Of a stretch of DNA of 47,893 nt, positions 25,145 to 33,480 are shown piece by piece; position 1 is the stretch's first letter; each line of letters begins with the position of its first letter. Position numbers and translations under genes: made by a program. The notes beneath the pieces were generated by a model that made no database searches, was not told where the DNA came from, and was given only the letters and a program-made list of their open reading frames with translations. Location: NCBI GenBank assembly GCA_038239195.1, contig JBBSEZ010000016.1, forward strand, positions 1 through 47,893, written 5' to 3'. The DNA is from JBBSEZ01 sp038239195. GTDB lineage: Bacteria; Planctomycetota; Planctomycetia; Gemmatales; Gemmataceae.

Positions 25145-26342
25145 AGCGGCTCAGCGAGATGCCCTTGTAGACCAGCCGGCCCGCGCCAGCGCTGCCCAGG
25201 GTGGCGCTGGGGTCAATCACGGGCGAGAGCTGGACGTTGACGTACGGCGTGGAGGAGCTCAGGTCGCAGCTCGTTACCATCACGCCGAGGTAGCCGACGA
25301 CCTGGTAGGTGGCGTTGCCGCCATTGCCTGCTGACCCCGAGATTAGCAGCACGGTGCGCGGCTGCCCGATGATAGACTGGAGCGCCGGGCTCAGGGTGGG
25401 CTTCAGGCCTGGCCCGCCGAAGAGGGTGGCCGGGGACTGTAGCCCGGTAGCCCCGAACGTGGCCAAATTAACGGAGGAGGCGCCGTTGCGTATCCAGCTG
25501 TCGTACGTCGTCTGCGAAGTGGCCTTGCCGTTGGTCAGCGAACACAGCCCGAAGTTGCCGGGGTCGCAGGAGTTGGTGAAGATGCTTACCTCGGGGACGC
25601 CGTCGGGCCCCTGGGTGACGTTGGCGGGCGGGGCCGGCGTGCCCTCCACGTAGGGCGACTTGCAGGTGTAGGCATCGACCACCTTGCACCCGGAAGGCTC
25701 GGGCCCGATGCCGAGCAGCGCGTTGGCCACGTCCACGCTCATGACGAGCGGCAGCAGGCGGTTGCCGCTCCCGTTGAACCCGGTGACGCTCCCCCCGCGC
25801 AGGGTCGCCGTGGCGGTCGCCGTGCGGCTGCTGGTCGGGGTGCCGAGGACGGCCCCGAAGGGCAGCCTCAGCGGGCCTGTGGAAACGCTGCCGTCGCGCC
25901 GCACCGTGACGCGGACCGAGTTGGGCGTCAGCGAGCCGGACACGAACTGCCCGCTCGCGGTGTCCGGCTTGGCCGTCGGGTCGGCGATGTACCCGAACTC
26001 GACGTCCTGCGAATTCATGACCAGATCGACGTCGCCAGCCCGGTGAAACTGCGCGTAGCGCACGGCCGCCGGCGTCACCTGGTTCTGGAGAAGCTGGTTG
26101 ACGTTGATCGCCGACTTCGTCCCGCCGCCGGAGAGCAGGCTGCTGCCGAGGAGCCGGGTGTCGAGCAGTTGCGAGGCGCCGGCGAGGGCGCTGGCGTCGG
26201 CGGCGTTCTGCAACTCGGCGTCGGTGCGGTAGATCGAGTTGAGATCGACCGCGAAGGCGACCAGCGCCAGCAGCGGAATTAGCATCATCGCCACGATAAC
26301 GGTGATGCCGCCGCGGCGCGAGGTGGGCCTGGATTGTCGCAT
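25143..26342 (-). CDS. tadG: TadG-like Flp pilus/secretion protein
   Basis: 399 residues. The N-terminus has the TadG/TadE-like pattern: basic leader RRGG, a single helix ITVIVAMMLIPLLALVAFAVDL, then YRTDAELQNAADASALAGA, the signature of putative Flp pilus-assembly TadG proteins. The rest is a Thr/Ser/Gly-rich extracytoplasmic domain with several cysteines (GCKVVDAYTC, CDPGNFGLC) that may form disulfides. No VWA metal motif is seen. It is the last gene of the minus-strand Tad operon, 10 bases after tadE. Confidence 0.75.
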   Translation of the reverse strand: MRQSRPTSRRGGITVIVAMMLIPLLALVAFAVDLNSIYRTDAELQNAADASALAGASQLLDTRLLGSSLLSGGGTKSAINVNQLLQNQVTPAAVRYAQFHRAGDVDLVMNSQDVEFGYIADPTAKPDTASGQFVSGSLTPNSVRVTVRRDGSVSTGPLRLPFGAVLGTPTSSRTATATATLRGGSVTGFNGSGNRLLPLVMSVDVANALLGIGPEPSGCKVVDAYTCKSPYVEGTPAPPANVTQGPDGVPEVSIFTNSCDPGNFGLCSLTNGKATSQTTYDSWIRNGASSVNLATFGATGLQSPATLFGGPGLKPTLSPALQSIIGQPRTVLLISGSAGNGGNATYQVVGYLGVMVTSCDLSSSTPYVNVQLSPVIDPSATLGSAGAGRLVYKGISLSR

Positions 26343-26352
26343 CGAGGGCTCC

Positions 26353-26796
26353 TCAATTTTCCCGGCGCATGACGGCCGTCTCGCTGAGCGGCTGGTTGGC
26401 CGACAGGAACAGGGCGGTCCCCGCCGGGAGCCAGGACACTTGCTGGTAGTTGATGCTGACGCTCACGCTGATGGCCGCCCCCGAGGAGACCGCGGCGTTG
26501 AATGTCGTGTCGTCCTGCACGGCGGTGCCGTTGACCGTGACGGTCGTCGTGGCGCCGGCGAGCAGCGACTGGCCGAGGGAATTGTTGACGGCGGTGGTGA
26601 TGGCGCTGTAGTCGCCGCTGGGGACGGCGCCGGAGCGGGCGCCGGAGCGGGCGGCGCTGCCGACGGCGCCGAGCACCATCATGGCCCGGCCGACCTCGAT
26701 CATCCCCAGGAACAGGACGAACAGGATCGACGCCACCAGGACGAACTCCACGGCGGCGCCTGCGGGGCGTTGGCTCCTCCGGCTGGACGTTTTCAT
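26353..26796 (-). CDS. tadE: TadE-like pseudopilin
   Basis: 147 residues. The short basic leader ends in PAG, followed by AAVEFVLVASILFVLFLGMIEVGRAMM, the prepilin-like segment of TadE with the conserved Glu at +4/+5 from the cleavage point. The remainder is a small Thr/Val-rich globular part. TadE proteins are processed by the Tad prepilin peptidase and act as minor pseudopilins. Gaps of 15 and 10 bases to its neighbours place it in the operon. Confidence 0.8.
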   Translation of the reverse strand: MKTSSRRSQRPAGAAVEFVLVASILFVLFLGMIEVGRAMMVLGAVGSAARSGARSGAVPSGDYSAITTAVNNSLGQSLLAGATTTVTVNGTAVQDDTTFNAAVSSGAAISVSVSINYQQVSWLPAGTALFLSANQPLSETAVMRREN

Positions 26797-26811
26797 GGGA
26801 CACCTCGGGGC

Positions 26812-27744
26812 TCATTTCATTCGGGAGAAGACGGCGCGGATCTGGAACGCCGCGGGGCCGAGCACGACGATGAAGATGGCGGGGAAGATGCACAGCAAGG
26901 TCGGGAAGAGGATTTTGACCGCGGCCTTCTGGGCCAGTTCCTCGATGCGCTGCTGGCGCTGCTGGCGCATGGCGTCGGAGTGAACGCGCAAGGCCTTCAC
27001 CACGCTGGCGCCGAGGCGCTCGTTTTGCAGGATGACCGCCGCCAGGCCGCGCACTTCCTCGAGGTCGCTGCGCTGGCCGAACTTCTGGAGCGCCTCGGCG
27101 GGCGACAGGTTCAGCATGATTTCGCGCTGCACGATGCCGAGCTCGGCGCCGAGCACGGGATGGACCGTCTGCATCTCCGCGGTCACCCGCTGGAGCGCGC
27201 CGTTGAAGCTGACCCCGCCCTCGACGCACAGGACCAGCATGTCGAGCGCGTCGGGCAGGGCGCGGCGGAGGGCCGTCTGCCGGCTCGCCTTGCGCGCGTC
27301 GAGCCAGAGCCCGGGCAGGACCATGCCCAGCCCGAGCAGGACGACCCCGGTCGCGAGCGCCTTCACGGGCGGCATTCCCGCGAGCCCCACCGGCAGCGCC
27401 ACCACGACCGCCAGGGCAATCAGCACCATCTTGACGCCCAGGAAGGTGGTCAGCGCGTTGGGCTCGTAGAAGCCGGCCGCGATCAGCCGCTGCTGGAGCT
27501 GGCCCCGCTGGCCCTCATCGCCCGGCACCAGGGGCCTCGCCACAGTCGGCAGGCGGTCCGCCAGGGCGCTCAGCCAGCCGAGCCTTGGCCGAGGCGTCGC
27601 GGGGGCGCTCAACTCGCGCATGCGGGCCTTGGCCTGCTTGCGGTCGCGGTTCAGCAGTTGGTAGGCCAGCAGGATCGCGACGCTCGTCGCGCCGAACACC
27701 AGCAGGCTGAGCAGGGCCCCCGACGGGGCGGCCTCGGTCCACAT
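26812..27744 (-). CDS. tadC: TadC inner-membrane platform protein (T2SF family)
   Basis: 310 residues with an N-terminal helix (LLSLLVFGATSVAILLAYQLL), two further helices (about 115-165) and a C-terminal helix (VKILFPTLLCIFPAIFIVVLGPA). Between these lies the T2SF domain: DALDMLVLCVEGGVSFNGALQRV, then GAELGIVQREIMLNLSPAEAL and VVKALRVHSDAMRQQRQQRIEELAQKAAVKI. Forms the inner-membrane platform of the Tad machine with TadB. Confidence 0.88.
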   Translation of the reverse strand: MWTEAAPSGALLSLLVFGATSVAILLAYQLLNRDRKQAKARMRELSAPATPRPRLGWLSALADRLPTVARPLVPGDEGQRGQLQQRLIAAGFYEPNALTTFLGVKMVLIALAVVVALPVGLAGMPPVKALATGVVLLGLGMVLPGLWLDARKASRQTALRRALPDALDMLVLCVEGGVSFNGALQRVTAEMQTVHPVLGAELGIVQREIMLNLSPAEALQKFGQRSDLEEVRGLAAVILQNERLGASVVKALRVHSDAMRQQRQQRIEELAQKAAVKILFPTLLCIFPAIFIVVLGPAAFQIRAVFSRMK

Positions 27745-27753
27745 GAGCGCCTC

Positions 27754-28740
27754 TCAAATGTCGATGTTGATGATCCGCCGAATCCACAGCGCGCCGAGGC
27801 CCATCATCACCCCCGTCGCCGCCAGTAGAGGGACGTGGTCGAGCAGGACGTCGGCGTAGGCGCGGTTGATGAACCGCATCACCAGGAACATGACGAACGG
27901 CAGCACCAGCAGCACGACCGCTTGCAGCCGACCCTCGGCTGTCAAGGTCTTGATGTGGTTGCGCAATCGGACGCGCTCGCGGATGAGGGCCCCCAGGCGC
28001 TCCAGCACCTCCGAGAGGTTGCCGCCCGTCTGCCTCTGAATGAGCATGGCCATCGAGAAGATGCGCATTTCCAGCACCCCGGTGCGCTGGGCGAGCTCGT
28101 GGAAGGCGACCTCCGGCAACAGGCCGAGGTTCTGCTGCTCCCGGCAGAAGGCGAACTCGGCGGCGAGCGGCCCCTCGAAAGAGTCGGAGACCGACTGGAA
28201 CGCCTGCGGGACGGAGTGCCCGGCCTTGAGGACGCGCGCCATCAGCTCGAAGGCGCCCGGCAACTGGCGGAGGAAGGTGTCGCGCCGGCCGACCCAGCGC
28301 GCCCGGACGTACAGCGCCGGCCCTGCGGCGCCCAGCAGGGCGCCCGCTAGCCCGAGAGGCCAGCCGCTCAGAACGCCGCCCAGCGCCCCCATCAGGAGGG
28401 CGGCGCCGAACGTCAACGCCCCGAACAGGCGCAGGCTCACCTTCAGCCCGGCTTGCAGCAGCACGCTTTCCAGCCAGGGGCGCCAACCCTTGGGGCCCGA
28501 CGCGCGCGCGGCGGCCTCCTCGCCCTCGGCGCCCAGGGGGGAAAGCCCCTCGAAGCCCGGGCCGAAGTTCTTGAACAGCCGCGGCCCCTCCGCGATGGGG
28601 GCCTGTCGCTGGAACTCGTCGTTCACGCGGCGGCTTGCCCGGGCCCCGTCGCGGTTGGCGAGGTCGGCCAGGATCGAGTAGCCGGCCACCAGCCCCAGGC
28701 TGGCGGCCAGGAAGATGAGCAGCAGGACCAGTAAGACCAC
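27754..28740 (-). CDS. tadB: TadB inner-membrane platform protein (T2SF family)
   Basis: 328 residues from GTG 28740, chosen because AGAGGAGG lies seven bases upstream; a longer frame would overlap tadA. N-terminal helix VVLLVLLLIFLAASLGLVAGY, paired helices around 115-160, the T2SF motif LPGAFELMARVLKAGHSVPQAF with ELAQRTGVLEMRIFSMAMLIQRQTGG-NL, and two C-terminal helices. Nine bases separate it from tadC. Confidence 0.88.
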   Translation of the reverse strand: MVLLVLLLIFLAASLGLVAGYSILADLANRDGARASRRVNDEFQRQAPIAEGPRLFKNFGPGFEGLSPLGAEGEEAAARASGPKGWRPWLESVLLQAGLKVSLRLFGALTFGAALLMGALGGVLSGWPLGLAGALLGAAGPALYVRARWVGRRDTFLRQLPGAFELMARVLKAGHSVPQAFQSVSDSFEGPLAAEFAFCREQQNLGLLPEVAFHELAQRTGVLEMRIFSMAMLIQRQTGGNLSEVLERLGALIRERVRLRNHIKTLTAEGRLQAVVLLVLPFVMFLVMRFINRAYADVLLDHVPLLAATGVMMGLGALWIRRIINIDI

Positions 28741-28813
28741 GAGCGAGCCTCCTCTTGCGCGTTCCCGGTGAGGTGCCGGTTCGCGGCGCTTCGCGGAAAG
28801 TTGGGGTGGGGCC

Positions 28814-30163
28814 TCAGGCCTGGGCCGCGTTGAGGATGCGCCGCTCGAACATCGCCGCGGGCAGCCCAACGCCCGCAGCGGTCAGGCGCTCGTGATGGTG
28901 CGGGCGCAGGCCGGTGGCGTGGAAGTACCCCTGGGCGCGGCGCTGATCGTCCACCCCCGTCTGCTTGAAGGCGAACAGGTCGTGGGTGACCAGGTTGTCG
29001 CCCTCCAGCCCCGCCACCTCGGTGATCTTCACGACCTTGCGCGCCCCGCCCGTCAGGCGGCTCACTTGCACGACGACGTGAATGGCCGTGGCCAGTTGCC
29101 GGCGAATCACCCACATCGGCAGGTCGAAGCCCGCCATGCCGACCATCACCTCGAGCCGCGCCAGGGCGTCGCGGCTGTCGTTGGCGTGGACGGTGGTCAG
29201 CGAGCCATCGTGTCCGGTGTTCATGGCCTGGAGCATGTCGAGGGCCTCCGCCCCGCGGCACTCGCCGATGATGATGCGATCGGGCCTCATGCGCAGGGCG
29301 TTGCGCACCAGCTCGCGCGTGGTGATCTCCCCGACGCCCTCGACGTTGCGCGATCGCGTCTCGAGACGGCCGACGTGGCGCTGTTGCAGGCGCAGCTCGG
29401 CGGCGTCCTCGATGGTGATGACGCGCTCGTCCTCGGGGATGAAGGCGGACAGGGCGTTGAGAAGCGTCGTCTTGCCGCTACCGGTGCCGCCCGAAATCAG
29501 GACGTTCAGCCGGGCGTTGACGCACGCCGCCAGGAACTGCGCCATCTCCGCCGTGAGGGCGCCCTTGGCGACGAGGTCGGCGGCGAGCAGGGGCCGGACG
29601 CCGAAGCGGCGGATCGACACCAGCGCTCCGTCGAGCGCCAGGGGCGGGATGATGGCGTTGATGCGGCTGCCGTCGGCGAGCCGGCCATCGACCATCGGGC
29701 TGGTCTCGTCCACGCGACGGCCGACCTGGCCGACGATGCGCTGGATGATGTTGAGCAGGTGGCGCGGGTCGGTGAAGCTGACGTCGGCCTGCTCGAGCCG
29801 GCCGTTGCGCTCGACGTAGACGGTGTCGTGGCCGTTGATGAGGATGTCGCTGATGGTCGGGTCGGCGAGCAGCGGCTCGAGGGGCCCGAGGCCAAAGGTC
29901 TCGTCGAGCACCTCGTTGACGAGGCGCTCGCGCTCGGTGCGGTTGAGCAGGCTGGCGCTGCGCTGGCACAGTTCCTCGGCGACGCGCCGCGCCTCGGCGC
30001 GGAGGTGTTCCTTGCCGACGGTGCTGACGACCGACAGGTCCATGCTGGCGACGAGGCGCTGGTGAAGCTGGGCCTTGAGCAGCCGGCGCTCGTCGGGAGA
30101 GCGCCCGTCGGTCACGACCGTTGCGGGGGCGTCGGACCAGGGGGTGGGTGTGGGGACTGGCAT
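28814..30163 (-). CDS. tadA: TadA/CpaF secretion ATPase
   Basis: 449 residues from ATG 30163. A VirB11-like hexameric ATPase powering Tad assembly. Visible are the N-terminal LGPLEPLLADPTISDILINGH region, Walker A GGTGSGKT (225-232), the Asp/Glu box IEDAAELRL (251-259), Walker B-like MRPDRIIIGECRGAEALDML and the His-box TTVHANDSRDAL. Length and motif spacing are normal for the family, so the motor is expected to be active. The tail beyond about residue 380 contains a His-rich stretch (LRPHHHERL). A 73-base gap separates it from tadB. Confidence 0.92.
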   Translation of the reverse strand: MPVPTPTPWSDAPATVVTDGRSPDERRLLKAQLHQRLVASMDLSVVSTVGKEHLRAEARRVAEELCQRSASLLNRTERERLVNEVLDETFGLGPLEPLLADPTISDILINGHDTVYVERNGRLEQADVSFTDPRHLLNIIQRIVGQVGRRVDETSPMVDGRLADGSRINAIIPPLALDGALVSIRRFGVRPLLAADLVAKGALTAEMAQFLAACVNARLNVLISGGTGSGKTTLLNALSAFIPEDERVITIEDAAELRLQQRHVGRLETRSRNVEGVGEITTRELVRNALRMRPDRIIIGECRGAEALDMLQAMNTGHDGSLTTVHANDSRDALARLEVMVGMAGFDLPMWVIRRQLATAIHVVVQVSRLTGGARKVVKITEVAGLEGDNLVTHDLFAFKQTGVDDQRRAQGYFHATGLRPHHHERLTAAGVGLPAAMFERRILNAAQA

Positions 30164-30198
30164 GGTCGGGTAGGGGCTCCGGGGTGGTGTCGGGTCGC

Positions 30199-31365
30199 TC
30201 AGCGGAACGCGAACCAGCTGGCGCGGCGAGACGGCGGGATGGGGGCCTCGGCGAGGGCGCCCGGGCGCGCCAGGGAGTTGGCGAGCTGGACGAGGACCTG
30301 GGCGGCGCGCGTGGCGGGCGCCTTGGTGACGGCGGGCACGCCGGTGTTGTTGGAAGCGTTGATGGTCTTGGGGTCGTCGGGGACGACGTGGGCGATCTTC
30401 TGGCCGAGGGCGGCCTCGATCTCGTCGGTGGGCAGTTCGTTGGGCTGGCCGGCGCGGTTGACGACCAGGCGCACCCGCTCTTCGCTGACCCCGATCTGCC
30501 CGAGGTGTTCGAGCGTGCGGCGGGCGTTCCGCAGCGAGGTGAACTCGGGGCGGAAGACGAGGACGACGGCGTCGGCCTGCCGGAGGGCGACGAGTTGTTC
30601 CTCGTGGAAGTAGTCCTCGAGATCGACGACGGTGTGCGGGAAGGCCCGGCGGGCGAGCGTGAGGGCCTTGTTGACGCCGTGGGGCGTGAGCAGGCGGATG
30701 TCGTCGTAACGCTGGGGCGGGGCGAGGAGGTGAACGCCGCCGGGATGGACGGCGAGGGCGCTCTCGAACATGGCCTGGTCGAGGCGGCTGGCGTTGACGC
30801 ACAGGTCGGCGAGGGTGTGGGTCGGCTTGAGGTCGAGCAGGGAGGCGAGGTCGTTGACGCCCGGGCACAGGTCGATGAGGGCACACCCCTGGCCGGAGCG
30901 GGCGAGGACCGTGGCGAGGTTGACGGCGAGGGTACTGCCGCCGCTGCCGCCGCTGGCGCCGAGGACGGCGAAGAGCTTCCCGGCCCGGGGGGCCACGGCG
31001 GGCTCGCTGGCGTGCAAGCGCGGCAGGACGGCCTCGAGTTGGGCGACGACGTCGGCCTCGTCGAGGTAGTGATCGGCGCCTTCGTGCAGGGCCCGAAGGA
31101 TCAGTTTGGGGTCGGTGGTGGGCCCAACGGCCAGGACGGGGCCACCGAGCAGCGGCTTGATGCGGCTGAGGACGACGAGGGCGCGGTCGGGAGCCGGCGA
31201 GAGGACGACGACGAGGAGCTCGGGACGAGCCCGCAACAACTCCCTTTCGGCCTGGTCCAGGGAGATCAGGGCAGGGGGGGAGGACCGGAACCGTACCGCC
31301 AGCGCATCGCGGAGGCGGAGGGGGGTGGGATGCCCGGAGTTGTGGCTGAGCACCACGGAGTGCAT
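30199..31365 (-). CDS. tadZ: TadZ/CpaE-like localisation ATPase
   Basis: 388 residues. Residues 1-115 resemble a response-regulator-like domain (PELLVVVLSPAPDRALVVLSRIKP, then ALHEGADHYLDEAD). A ParA/MinD-type domain follows: AVLGASGGSGGSTLAVNLATVLA (loop 136-145), LIDLCPGVNDLASLL and the D-E switch region VVDLEDYFHEEQ. The phosphate loop has GGS instead of a lysine, so nucleotide hydrolysis is doubtful, as in many TadZ proteins. TadZ marks the site where the Tad machine is built. First gene of the operon, with a candidate promoter 136 bases upstream. Confidence 0.82.
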   Translation of the reverse strand: MHSVVLSHNSGHPTPLRLRDALAVRFRSSPPALISLDQAERELLRARPELLVVVLSPAPDRALVVLSRIKPLLGGPVLAVGPTTDPKLILRALHEGADHYLDEADVVAQLEAVLPRLHASEPAVAPRAGKLFAVLGASGGSGGSTLAVNLATVLARSGQGCALIDLCPGVNDLASLLDLKPTHTLADLCVNASRLDQAMFESALAVHPGGVHLLAPPQRYDDIRLLTPHGVNKALTLARRAFPHTVVDLEDYFHEEQLVALRQADAVVLVFRPEFTSLRNARRTLEHLGQIGVSEERVRLVVNRAGQPNELPTDEIEAALGQKIAHVVPDDPKTINASNNTGVPAVTKAPATRAAQVLVQLANSLARPGALAEAPIPPSRRASWFAFR

Positions 31366-31500
31366 GAGGCGTCCTCGTGCCGAGGCCAGGAAGACGCGGC
31401 GTTGCGTCGCAGCGAACCAAATTGCGCTTCGGGATGTGCCCGCAGGCGCGGCGTGGGTAGGGGCGCCGGCACCGATCGGGACACAAACAAGGGCAAGACA

Positions 31501-31529
31501 TCAATAGGTTATGGCGGAGGGCGCGTCAA
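31501..31529 (-). promoter_or_regulatory. Candidate promoter for the Tad operon
   Basis: On the minus strand TTGACG (31529-31524), 17 bases, TATTGA (31506-31501). Good -35, weak -10. Confidence 0.35.
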
Positions 31530-31565
31530 ATGCTCGGCGCGCCGTTTGCGTGCGCCGCCCGCACT

Positions 31566-31593
31566 TTGTCGCTCGGGACGGGTGCGGTATAAT
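31566..31593 (+). promoter_or_regulatory. Promoter of def and the downstream genes
   Basis: Perfect -10 TATAAT (31588-31593) with -35 TTGTCG (31566-31571) at 16 bases, 43 bases before the def ATG. In a GC-rich genome a perfect TATAAT at this place is strong evidence. Confidence 0.7.
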
Positions 31594-31610
31594 CCCAGAA
31601 TTACCGCACC
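31581..31610. promoter_or_regulatory. Palindrome overlapping the def -10 box, candidate operator
   Basis: Perfect 9-bp inverted repeat GGTGCGGTA (31581-31589) and TACCGCACC (31602-31610) with a 12-base spacer. The left arm ends inside TATAAT and the right arm lies at or just after the expected transcription start. Because the left arm would not be transcribed, a protein-binding site is likelier than an RNA hairpin. Confidence 0.5.
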
Positions 31611-31636
31611 TCGCGGGATCGGCCAGGAACGAGATC

Positions 31637-32257
31637 ATGAACATCGTGCAGGCGCCCTTGAAGATCGTGCAGTACCCCCACCCGTCGCTCCGCTACAAGG
31701 CCAGGCCCCTGACGGCCATCGACGCCAAGGTGCGCCGCTGCGCCGCCGAGATGCTGGCGCTGATGTACGAGCAGCGCGGCCTCGGCCTGGCCGCGACGCA
31801 GGTAGCGCTGCCCTATCAACTGCTGGTGATGAACTACGCCGGCGACCCGGAGCAACTCGAGAAGGAAGGGGTGTTCATCAACCCCATGATCCTCGACCGC
31901 AAAGGCACGATGGAGGGGGAGGAGGGCTGTTTGAGCTTCCCCGGCCTGTTCCAGAAGGTGCGGCGGGCGCGGACGGTCCAGGTGATGGCCTACAACCTCG
32001 AGGGGCAGTTGCTCCAGATCGAACTGAGCGAGCTGCCATCGCGCGTCTGGCAGCATGAGGTCGATCACCTGCACGGGGAGCTGTTCATCGACAAGCTGGG
32101 CACCATCGGCAAGCTGTCGAGCCGCGGGGCCCTGCGCGAGTTCGAGCGCCTCCACCGCAAGGCCCAGACCCGGGGCGAACTGCCGCCCGACGAGGAGTTG
32201 ATGAAGCGCCTGCGCGAGCTGGAGCAGGAAAAGGACGGGACGAACGGCGAGGCGTAG
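31637..32257 (+). CDS. def: Peptide deformylase
   Basis: 206 residues from ATG 31637 (AGGA upstream). Removes the formyl group from nascent proteins with a metal in the active site. All three family motifs are present: GLGLAATQ (48-55, Gln55), EEGCLSFP (Cys98 metal ligand) and QHEVDHLHG (His140, Glu141, His144). The C-terminal 45 residues form a charged helical tail (FERLHRKAQTRGELPPDEEL...LRELEQEKD). It heads a plus-strand group that includes fmt and rsmB, the classic def-fmt-rsmB association, here interrupted by a nuclease-like gene and its fragment. Confidence 0.95.
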   Translation: MNIVQAPLKIVQYPHPSLRYKARPLTAIDAKVRRCAAEMLALMYEQRGLGLAATQVALPYQLLVMNYAGDPEQLEKEGVFINPMILDRKGTMEGEEGCLSFPGLFQKVRRARTVQVMAYNLEGQLLQIELSELPSRVWQHEVDHLHGELFIDKLGTIGKLSSRGALREFERLHRKAQTRGELPPDEELMKRLRELEQEKDGTNGEA

Positions 32258-32267
32258 AGGGCTCAGC

Positions 32268-33155
32268 GTGGCGGGGAAGCCGTTCGACCCAACCCTGAAG
32301 ACGCTGGTCGAGGTCGGCCCGGCGGATTGGCCGGCCCTGATCGACCTGCCGCCCGCGCCGGCGCGAGTGATCGACGCCGACGTCGCCACGGTCAGCGGCG
32401 CCGCCGACAAGGTGATCCACGTCGAGGCGGCCGAGCCCTTTCTGCTCCACCTGGAGTTCCAGGCGGGGCACGACTCGGCCGACCTGCCGAAGTTGATGCA
32501 GCTGCGCAACGACTTGCTCGACCAGCGGCACGACTTGCTGGTGCGGAGCGTGGCGGTGATCCTGCGGCCTGAGGCGGACGCGAAGGCGCTGACGGGGAGG
32601 TACGAGAGGGGCTTCAAGGGCGAGGAGCCCTACAAGGTCTTTCGCTACCGGGTGGTGCGCGTCTGGCGGTTGCCGGTGGAGCGGCTGCTGAAGGGGGGGC
32701 TGGGGACGCTGCCGCTGGCGCCGATCAGCAACGTGAAAGAGGCGGAGTTGCCAGGCGTTATCGAGAAGATGAAGGCGCGGCTGGCGCGGCGAGTGGCAAG
32801 TGCGCGGGCGGGAGAGTTGTGGGCGGCGACAGGCGTGCTGATGGGACTGCGCTACCCACGCGAGTTGATCGACGTGTTGTTACAAGGGGTGAGGACCATG
32901 GAAGAATCGACGTTTTACCAGGGGATCTTGGAGAAGGGGGAGGTCAAGGGCGCCATCAAGCAGGCAAGGAGATCGCTTCTGCTGCAAGGCGAAGTCCGCT
33001 TCGGTCTGGCCGACGCAAAGATCAAGGCCGCCCTCGATGGCATCGCCGATGCCGCTGAACTGGACGCGCTTGCCGTCCGCATGCTGACCGCCAACAATTG
33101 GCACGACCTGCTCGGGCTTCCCGCCCCCGCGCCCAAACGCCGTCGCCAGTCCTGA
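32268..33155 (+). CDS. Rpn/PD-(D/E)XK-like putative nuclease-transposase relative
   Basis: 295 residues from GTG 32268, 10 bases after def. The N-terminal half looks like the PD-(D/E)XK fold of Rpn/'transposase_31' proteins common in planctomycetes and cyanobacteria: RVIDADVATVSGAADKVIHVE (Asp36/Asp38), LLHLEFQAGHD (Glu63, Gln65), ILRPEADAKALTGRYERG and FRYRVVRVWRLPVE. The C-terminal part has RYPRELIDVLLQGVRTMEES...YQGILEKGEVKG and a helical WHDLLG ending, as in DUF4351-type tails. Rpn proteins promote RecA-independent recombination in E. coli; a similar role here is inference. A truncated duplicate of its last third follows immediately. Confidence 0.65.
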   Translation: MAGKPFDPTLKTLVEVGPADWPALIDLPPAPARVIDADVATVSGAADKVIHVEAAEPFLLHLEFQAGHDSADLPKLMQLRNDLLDQRHDLLVRSVAVILRPEADAKALTGRYERGFKGEEPYKVFRYRVVRVWRLPVERLLKGGLGTLPLAPISNVKEAELPGVIEKMKARLARRVASARAGELWAATGVLMGLRYPRELIDVLLQGVRTMEESTFYQGILEKGEVKGAIKQARRSLLLQGEVRFGLADAKIKAALDGIADAAELDALAVRMLTANNWHDLLGLPAPAPKRRRQS

Positions 33156-33194
33156 GCCTGCCAGAGAGAGGTTTGCCGCCAAGCCCTGTGGGGG

Positions 33195-33461
33195 GTGACC
33201 ATGACGTTGTTCCAGGCGGTGCTGGTTATGGAAGAATCGTCGGTGTACCAGGCGATTTTGGAAAAGGGGCGTCAGCAGGGTGCCGTCAATCAAGCGAAGC
33301 GGTTTCTGCTCTTGGCCGGCGAGCCCCACTTCGGCCCCCTGGATGATCGCGCCAAGGCCGCTCTCGACGGCATTACCAACTGCGCTGAAGTGGAGGCGTT
33401 GCTTGTGCGCATGTTGAGCGCAACGAGCTGGCACGACCTGCTTGGGCAGCCACAGCCTTGA
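33195..33461 (+). pseudogene. Truncated duplicate of the C-terminal third of the upstream gene
   Basis: 88 residues that align with the end of the preceding protein: MEESSVYQAILEKGRQQGA versus MEESTFYQGILEKGEVKGA, then FLLLAGEPHFGPLD versus LLLQGEVRFGLAD, AKAALDGI, VRML and WHDLLG. DNA similarity extends a few codons upstream of the ATG at 33201 (TTGTT-CA-G-GGTG). A complete N-terminal nuclease domain is missing, so this is a partial tandem copy that has diverged. It may still be translated (ATG at 33201 or GTG at 33195) as a tail-only protein. It ends 20 bases before fmt. Confidence 0.7.
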
Positions 33462-33480
33462 CCCCGTCGAAGGAGACCGC

